Assembly: GCA_938035945.1 (NCBI GenBank)
Contig: CALHOU010000157.1
Span: 1 to 40,993 of the forward strand
Source of the DNA: an uncultured Granulosicoccaceae bacterium
Lineage (GTDB): Bacteria > Pseudomonadota > Gammaproteobacteria > Granulosicoccales > Granulosicoccaceae
Reading direction: 5' to 3'
DNA length: 40,993 nt
The notes below the pieces were generated by a model, which saw only the letters and a program-made list of their open reading frames with translations, did no database searches and was not told where the DNA came from. A program made the translations under genes and the position numbers. Shown here in pieces: positions 35,314 through 40,993 of this stretch; positions within the stretch are counted from its first letter, which is position 1; each line of letters starts with the position of its first letter.

Positions 35314-35619
35314 ATGATTTCACTGTCTCATTATCTTGTGCTTGGTGCGCTGCTGTTTTGTTTAAGCGTGGTTGGCATTTTCTTGAATCGCAAAAACGTC
35401 ATCATATTGCTTATGTCGATCGAGCTGATGTTGTTGGCGGTTAACTTAAACTTTGTAGCCTTCTCGCATTTTCTTGGTGATGGGGCAGGGCAAATATTTG
35501 TTTTCTTTATTTTGACGGTTGCAGCTGCTGAAGCGGCGATTGGTTTGGCTATATTGGTTGTGCTGTTTCGTAACAGACAAACCATCAACGTGGCCGATCT
35601 TGATGAGCTAAAGGGGTAG
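35314..35619 (+). CDS. nuoK: NADH-quinone oxidoreductase subunit K
   Basis: 101 aa, ND4L-like, three helices. The two buried glutamates of proton transfer are in [14 protein letters not shown] (helix 2) and [10 protein letters not shown] (helix 3). The length equals that of other proteobacterial NuoK. Confidence 0.98.
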   Translation: MISLSHYLVLGALLFCLSVVGIFLNRKNVIILLMSIELMLLAVNLNFVAFSHFLGDGAGQIFVFFILTVAAAEAAIGLAILVVLFRNRQTINVADLDELKG

Positions 35620-35623
35620 GCGC

Positions 35624-37573
35624 ATGAAATTTATCTATACGCTTATACCGTTAGCGCCTTTGTTTGCAGCAATTGCTGCAGGCTTTTTCGGTAAGAAGCT
35701 AGGCCGAGTTAATTCGCACCGCGTTACCATCGCAGGTGTTGGCGTTGCCTTTCTACTGTCGTGTTTTGCATTCACCAAAGTCGTGATGGGTGATGCGCCT
35801 GTTTTTAACGAAACGCTATACACCTGGATGGTGAGCGGTGGTATCTCTTTTGAAATTGGGTTTTTGGTTGATAAGCTAACTGTATTGATGATGCTGGTGG
35901 TTACCTTTGTGTCGTTAATGGTGCACATCTACACCATTGGCTACATGGAAGAAGACCCTGGATACCAACGATTCTTCAGTTACATCTCACTGTTTACCTT
36001 TTCGATGTTGATGCTGGTCATGTCGAACAACTTTCTACAACTGTTCTTTGGTTGGGAAGCGGTTGGACTGGTGTCCTATTTGTTGATCGGTTTTTGGTTT
36101 AAGAAAGAAACAGCGATCTTTGCCAATATGAAGGCATTCCTGGTTAACCGTGTGGGCGATTTTGGTTTCTTACTCGGCATTGCCGGTATTGTTTACTACA
36201 CCAATAGCTTATCTTACGCCGATGCCTTTGCCGCTAAAGATGTGATCGCGGGTGAAACGATGACCATCCTTGGTAACGTTGAGTGGCAGGCGATTACGGT
36301 CATTTGTATTTGCTTGTTTATTGGTGCGATGGGTAAGTCAGCGCAAGTGCCATTGCACGTTTGGCTACCAGATTCGATGGAAGGTCCTACACCTATCTCT
36401 GCATTAATCCACGCAGCCACCATGGTAACGGCCGGCATCTTTATGGTGTCGCGTATGTCGCCGTTATTTGAGTTATCCGAAGCTGCGTTAACCTTCATCC
36501 TGGTGATCGGTTCAATCACTGCCTTGTTTATGGGATTGATTGGCATCATTCAGAACGACATAAAGCGAGTAGTTGCATATTCAACGCTTTCGCAATTGGG
36601 ATACATGACAGTGGCGCTAGGCGTGTCTGCATACTCTGCCGCTATCTTTCACCTAATGACGCACGCATTTTTCAAAGCCCTGCTATTCCTTGCAGCGGGT
36701 TCAGTGATTATTGCGCTGCATCATGAGCAAGACATTCGCAAAATGGGTGGATTAAAGAAATACATGCCCATCACATACTGGACATCCTTGATTGGCTCTT
36801 TAGCGTTGATTGGTTTTCCAGGGTTCTCAGGGTTTTTCTCAAAGGATATCATCATTGAAGCGGTACACAAGTCAACAATACCGGGTGCAGGCTTTGCCTA
36901 TGTGTGCGTCTTACTGGGTGTGTTTATTACCGCGTTCTATTCATTCCGTATGTTTTTCCTGGTGTTCCATGGAGAAACACGCATGGATAAACACACGGCC
37001 GAGCACGCCCACGAGCCACCCGGTGTGGTGACGTGGCCGTTGATACTGCTGGCCGTTCCGTCGATCATTATCGGCTGGATGACAGCGGGCAGTGTGGTGT
37101 TTGGTGATTACTTTAAAGGTGCGATTGAAGTGGCGTCTGAACACGACGTCATTGCCCGGCTAGGCGAGTATCACGGTGGTTTTGGTTTTATTAAGCACGG
37201 ATTCCAAACGCCAGCCTTGTATCTTGCAGCCGCTGGTGTGATCACCGCTTGGGTGTTCTATTTAGTCAGGCCAGATATCCCGGCCATGCTTGATAAAAAA
37301 CTTGGGTTCTTTCGCCGCATACTCGAAAACAAATACGGCTTTGATGACTTCAACCAAGCCTTTTTCGCCAACGGTAGTGTAGGGCTAGGCCGAACACTAT
37401 GGAAAGTGGGTGATCAAAATATTATTGATGGCGCCATGGTGAATGGTTCTGCAAAAGCGGTTGGATTGTTTGCAGGTTTTACTCGCTATTTGCAATCGGG
37501 TTATTTGTTTCACTATGCGTTTGCCATGATTATCGGATTGCTCGGCATGCTCACGTGGTTCCTATTTAGCTAG
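35624..37573 (+). CDS. nuoL: NADH-quinone oxidoreductase subunit L
   Basis: 649 aa, antiporter-like proton pump with about 14-16 helices and the C-terminal lateral amphipathic helix region. The conserved glutamate lies in FFGWEAVGLVSYLLIGFW; PLHVWLPDSMEGPTPISALIHAATMV and SQLGYM follow. His-rich HGETRMDKHTAEHAHEPP precedes the last helices. Distal end of the membrane arm. A 69-nt gap with a small ORF separates it from nuoM. Confidence 0.98.
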   Translation: MKFIYTLIPLAPLFAAIAAGFFGKKLGRVNSHRVTIAGVGVAFLLSCFAFTKVVMGDAPVFNETLYTWMVSGGISFEIGFLVDKLTVLMMLVVTFVSLMVHIYTIGYMEEDPGYQRFFSYISLFTFSMLMLVMSNNFLQLFFGWEAVGLVSYLLIGFWFKKETAIFANMKAFLVNRVGDFGFLLGIAGIVYYTNSLSYADAFAAKDVIAGETMTILGNVEWQAITVICICLFIGAMGKSAQVPLHVWLPDSMEGPTPISALIHAATMVTAGIFMVSRMSPLFELSEAALTFILVIGSITALFMGLIGIIQNDIKRVVAYSTLSQLGYMTVALGVSAYSAAIFHLMTHAFFKALLFLAAGSVIIALHHEQDIRKMGGLKKYMPITYWTSLIGSLALIGFPGFSGFFSKDIIIEAVHKSTIPGAGFAYVCVLLGVFITAFYSFRMFFLVFHGETRMDKHTAEHAHEPPGVVTWPLILLAVPSIIIGWMTAGSVVFGDYFKGAIEVASEHDVIARLGEYHGGFGFIKHGFQTPALYLAAAGVITAWVFYLVRPDIPAMLDKKLGFFRRILENKYGFDDFNQAFFANGSVGLGRTLWKVGDQNIIDGAMVNGSAKAVGLFAGFTRYLQSGYLFHYAFAMIIGLLGMLTWFLFS

Positions 37574-37583
37574 GGCAGAGCAG

Positions 37584-37646
37584 ATGCCAACATTCTTATC
37601 GCACATGACGATTATTAAGACGAACTTATTCGGACTGAAGCCGTGA
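37584..37646 (+). CDS. 20-codon leader-like ORF overlapping the nuoM start
   Basis: The ATG at 37584 opens MPTFLSHMTIIKTNLFGLKP and ends with TGA at 37644-37646, overlapping the GTG start of nuoM (37643-37645) as GTGA. AGGGCAGAG lies just upstream as a possible ribosome site, whereas the nuoM GTG has only a poor one. This fits translational coupling of nuoM to a short upstream ORF. It may be chance, as the peptide has no recognisable features. Confidence 0.35.
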   Translation: MPTFLSHMTIIKTNLFGLKP

Positions 37647-39148
37647 CAGACTCAAGCTCAATCATACTCAGCCTGACCATTTGGATTCCAATCCTAGGTG
37701 GTCTAGCAATCATTGCGATGGGCAATGCTAAGTCGCGTCCAATAGCGCTTGGCGTTTCAATTTTGACGCTTCTTGTTAGCCTACCGTTGTATTTTGGTTT
37801 TGATAAAACCACGGCTGCCATGCAGTTCACCGAAAAAGCCAGTTGGTTAACAAGCTTTGATATCAACTACGCGTTAGGTGTAGACGGCATATCAATGCCA
37901 TTGGTTATTCTGACAACCATCATCAATGTGATTGTTGTGATATCCGCTTGGGAAGTTATTAAAGATCGGCCAGCAATGTACTTGGGTTGCTTTAACATCA
38001 TGACCGGCTTAATGGTTGGTGTTTTCTCCGCGCTCGATGCCATTTTGTTCTACATCTTTTTTGAAGCCACACTCATTCCAATGTTTCTTATTATTGGTAT
38101 ATGGGGTGGGCCTAACCGCGTGTATGCAACGATCAAGTTCTTTTTATATACGTTCTTAGGTTCGGTGTTTATGTTGATCGCTTTGATCTACTTATACACA
38201 CAGGGACAAACATTCAGCATTCTTGGTATGCACACGCTTGAATTGGGTCCCAAACAACAGTTCTGGATATTCCTGGCTTTCTTTGTAGCTTTTGCCGTAA
38301 AAATTCCAATGTGGCCGGTCCACACTTGGTTACCTGATGCGCACGTGGAAGCACCAACCGCAGGTTCTGCTGTACTGGCGGCGATTATGTTGAAGATGGG
38401 TGGTTACGGATTCTTGCGCTTTAGCTTACCGATCACACCCGATGCGAGTTCACGGCTCGATGGGTTTATGATCACGATTTCGTTAATTGCCATTGTGTAT
38501 ATCGGTTTTGTTGCGCTGGCTCAACGTGATATGAAAAAACTCATTGCGTATTCTTCGATATCGCACATGGGCTTTGTTACCTTGGGTATTTTCATCGCGT
38601 TCATTCTTATCGGAAAAGGCGATACCGCCGGTGTGGCACTGGGTATTGAAGGTGCGATCATGCAAATGATTTCGCACGGGTTTATTTCAGCTGCCATGTT
38701 CTTGTGTGTGGGTGTTATGTACGATCGCGTGCACAGCCGCGAAATAGCGGATTATGGTGGTGTGATAAACACCATGCCGTATTTCGGCGCATTCATGATT
38801 TTCTTTGCCATGGCAAACGCTGGTCTACCAGGCACGTCTGGTTTTGTTGGCGAGTTCATGGTTATTCTTGCCAGCTTTAAAACCAATTTCTGGATAGCGT
38901 TCTTGGCTGCCTTAACACTCATCTTGGGCGCGGCTTACACGCTGTGGATGGTCAAGCGTGTGATATTGGGCGAAATTGCTAACGATAAGGTAGCGGCGTT
39001 AACTGATATCAATCGACGTGAATTCTGGATGCTAGCCATCTTGGCCGTGTTTGTATTGCTACTCGGCGTATTTCCAAGCTTGGTTGCCAGCGTTATGCAT
39101 GCGTCGGTGGAGAATCTTGTGCAACACATTTCAATTCCAAAGTACTAG
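37643..39148 (+). CDS. nuoM: NADH-quinone oxidoreductase subunit M
   Basis: 501 aa, GTG start with a weak ribosome site. Antiporter-like, about 14 helices. Conserved glutamate in FYIFFEATLIPMFLIIGIWGG, then MWPVHTWLPDAHVEAPTAGSAVLAAIMLKMGGYG and AYSSISHMGFVTLGIF. Proton-pumping subunit of the membrane arm, preceded in the operon by nuoL and followed by nuoN. Confidence 0.98.
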   Translation: MTDSSSIILSLTIWIPILGGLAIIAMGNAKSRPIALGVSILTLLVSLPLYFGFDKTTAAMQFTEKASWLTSFDINYALGVDGISMPLVILTTIINVIVVISAWEVIKDRPAMYLGCFNIMTGLMVGVFSALDAILFYIFFEATLIPMFLIIGIWGGPNRVYATIKFFLYTFLGSVFMLIALIYLYTQGQTFSILGMHTLELGPKQQFWIFLAFFVAFAVKIPMWPVHTWLPDAHVEAPTAGSAVLAAIMLKMGGYGFLRFSLPITPDASSRLDGFMITISLIAIVYIGFVALAQRDMKKLIAYSSISHMGFVTLGIFIAFILIGKGDTAGVALGIEGAIMQMISHGFISAAMFLCVGVMYDRVHSREIADYGGVINTMPYFGAFMIFFAMANAGLPGTSGFVGEFMVILASFKTNFWIAFLAALTLILGAAYTLWMVKRVILGEIANDKVAALTDINRREFWMLAILAVFVLLLGVFPSLVASVMHASVENLVQHISIPKY

Positions 39149-39157
39149 GCGCGCGAC

Positions 39158-40591
39158 ATGGATAATTTACAGATTGCTTCGCCAGAAATATTTCTACTTA
39201 CAGCCACCTGTGTTGTGTTGGTCGTTGGTTTGTTTTTAAAGCCTGAGCAACGACAATTAAACTATTGGATGGCGCAGGCGACCTTGGTGATCACCTTGAT
39301 CATTGCGTCTTCGCAAATCAATAGCTCGCCCATGACAGCGTTTGAAGGTGCCTATGGTATCGACACCATGAGCGCAAGTTTAAAGTGCTGGATTTTGGCG
39401 ATTGTGTTTGGTGGTTTTCTTTATTCTCGCGACTACCTGGACGAGCGTAAAATCGCCCGCAGCGAATACTACGTGTTGGGATTGTTTGGTACCGCTGGCA
39501 TGATGATCATGGTGTCAGCCACTAACATGCTCAGTATTTATCTGGGTTTGGAACTGCTTGCATTATCCTTGTATGCCATGGTCGCCTTGTATCGCGATAA
39601 CAGTCCATCGGCTGAAGCTGCCATGAAGTACTTTGTGCTTGGTGCATTGGCTTCAGGTATGTTGCTGTACGGCATATCGATGATTTACGGCGCAACAGGT
39701 TCGCTGAATTTGGCCGTAATCAATGATGTGCTGAGCAGTGGAAACGAACGCAGTGTGGGTGCACGTTTCGGCTTGGTTTTTGTGATTGTTGGATTGGCGT
39801 TTAAGTTAGGCGCTGTCCCGTTTCATATGTGGGTGCCCGACGTTTACGATGGTGCACCAACGTCGGTTACATTGTTTATTTCTACCGCTCCAAAAATTGC
39901 CGCTTTCGCGATGACGGTTCGTCTGTTAGTTGATGCATTGCCTGTGTTGCATGCTGACTGGCAACAAATGCTATCGATACTGGCCGCGCTATCAGTCATC
40001 GTGGGTAATTTGGTTGCCATTGCGCAAACCAACATCAAGCGTATGCTGGCCTACAGTACGATCTCGCACGTTGGATTTTTATTAATGGGCTTTGTTGCAG
40101 CAAGCGCGGAAGGGTATAGCTCCGCTATGTTCTATGCCATTGTGTATTCGTTTACAACGCTTGCCGCCTTTGGTGTGTTGTTGGCCTTGTCGCGCGATGG
40201 CTATGAAGCCGTTAATCTGTCTGACTTGGCAGGCCTTGGTAAGCGCAACGCTTTGCTTGGCGTGGTTATGATGCTTGCGATGATTTCACTGGCAGGTGTG
40301 CCGCCGCTAATCGGCTTCCATGCAAAGCTTGCGGTACTCAAGGCTGTGGTTGACGGTGGCTACATGTGGTTGGCAATAGTCGGTGTGTTCATGTCGGTTA
40401 TCGGGGCTTTCTACTACCTTCGCGTAATCAAACTTATGTATTTTGATGAGCCGATTGTACAAACCGAGGTGGAGGCTTCAAGCGATGTGTCGGCCGGTCT
40501 TGCCGTCAATGGTTTAGCACTTCTGGTGTTGGGCTTTATGCCTGGTTTGATCATGGGTGTTTGTCAGCTTGCATTTGGCATAATTCAGTAG
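39158..40591 (+). CDS. nuoN: NADH-quinone oxidoreductase subunit N
   Basis: 477 aa, antiporter-like. Conserved glutamate in YLGLELLALSLYAMVAL, then FHMWVPDVYDGAPTSVTLFI and AYSTISHVGFLLMGF; GVPPLIGFHAKLAVLKA is family-typical. Last gene of the nuo operon. No terminator is visible between its stop and the promoter of tRNA-fMet 8 nt downstream, so read-through into the tRNA is possible. Confidence 0.98.
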   Translation: MDNLQIASPEIFLLTATCVVLVVGLFLKPEQRQLNYWMAQATLVITLIIASSQINSSPMTAFEGAYGIDTMSASLKCWILAIVFGGFLYSRDYLDERKIARSEYYVLGLFGTAGMMIMVSATNMLSIYLGLELLALSLYAMVALYRDNSPSAEAAMKYFVLGALASGMLLYGISMIYGATGSLNLAVINDVLSSGNERSVGARFGLVFVIVGLAFKLGAVPFHMWVPDVYDGAPTSVTLFISTAPKIAAFAMTVRLLVDALPVLHADWQQMLSILAALSVIVGNLVAIAQTNIKRMLAYSTISHVGFLLMGFVAASAEGYSSAMFYAIVYSFTTLAAFGVLLALSRDGYEAVNLSDLAGLGKRNALLGVVMMLAMISLAGVPPLIGFHAKLAVLKAVVDGGYMWLAIVGVFMSVIGAFYYLRVIKLMYFDEPIVQTEVEASSDVSAGLAVNGLALLVLGFMPGLIMGVCQLAFGIIQ

Positions 40592-40599
40592 GAAAGGGC

Positions 40600-40628
40600 T
40601 TGTTTAAGTTGGATTAGTCCCTTATAAT
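40600..40628 (+). promoter_or_regulatory. Sigma70 promoter of tRNA-fMet
   Basis: TTGTTT (40600-40605), 17-bp spacer, TATAAT (40623-40628), 13 nt before the tRNA. A near-consensus sigma70 promoter, as expected for a tRNA gene. Confidence 0.8.
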
Positions 40629-40641
40629 TCTCCAACTCAGA

Positions 40642-40993
<352 letters not shown>

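Overview
The window is a chromosomal segment of moderate GC from a gammaproteobacterium, probably marine. The evidence is the block yhbY (reverse) / rlmE-ftsH-folP-glmM-tpiA-secG-tRNA-Leu ... tRNA-fMet, whose order matches the classical gammaproteobacterial arrangement leading to rimP-nusA-infB, together with a 14-gene proteobacterial nuo operon in which nuoC and nuoD are separate. An RNase J-type nuclease, a HiPIP and a tungsten-type aldehyde oxidoreductase argue against an enteric. An Arenicellales/Granulosicoccaceae-like lineage is only a guess.

Layout. 1-1361 (reverse): RNase J-like gene running off the left edge. 1442-3053 (forward): a CNNM/CBS membrane protein and an exported rhodanese, separated by a perfect 52-nt palindrome. 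3084-7287 (reverse): a lipoprotein, a Tat-exported HiPIP, a membrane-anchored coiled-coil protein and a 53-aa small ORF. 7546-9348 (forward): a secreted carbohydrate-binding-type protein with a C-terminal membrane anchor. 9295-11824 (reverse): a compact aldehyde oxidoreductase operon (ferredoxin subunit, W/Mo catalytic subunit, MoaD-like protein). 11944-13593 (reverse): a RimI-like acetyltransferase that may start at ATT, a DUF937/YidB-like protein and a small acidic protein. 13955-16647 (forward): an ABC importer ATPase and an unusually long permease, with no binding protein. 16819-18844: a PhoP/PhoQ-like two-component pair. 18870-25738: housekeeping genes for ribosome maturation, membrane proteolysis, folate, cell wall, glycolysis and secretion. 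25793-25877: tRNA-Leu(GAG). 26086-40591: the complete nuoABCDEFGHIJKLMN operon for respiratory complex I. 40642-40718: initiator tRNA-fMet, followed to the window end by an approximately 110-bp tandem repeat array.

How the genes work together. Many junctions overlap (ATGA or longer), implying translational coupling within aor, ABC, nuoA/B, nuoC/D and nuoG/H. Complex I takes electrons from NADH via NuoEFG to quinone and pumps protons through NuoLMN. The HiPIP is a candidate periplasmic electron carrier but is not linked to complex I in sequence.

The most unusual structure is at the right end. Each repeat carries a copy of the last ~24 nt of the initiator tRNA gene, an inverted 13-nt copy of its T-arm region and a conserved hairpin. 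The architecture recalls the E. coli tyrT/rtT tandem repeats but is attached to initiator tRNA. Other points of interest are the 52-nt palindrome, the permease with a ~350-residue extracytoplasmic insertion, the MoaD-like protein ending in Ala-Gly instead of Gly-Gly, the probable ATT start, and a 20-codon ORF whose stop overlaps the GTG start of nuoM.
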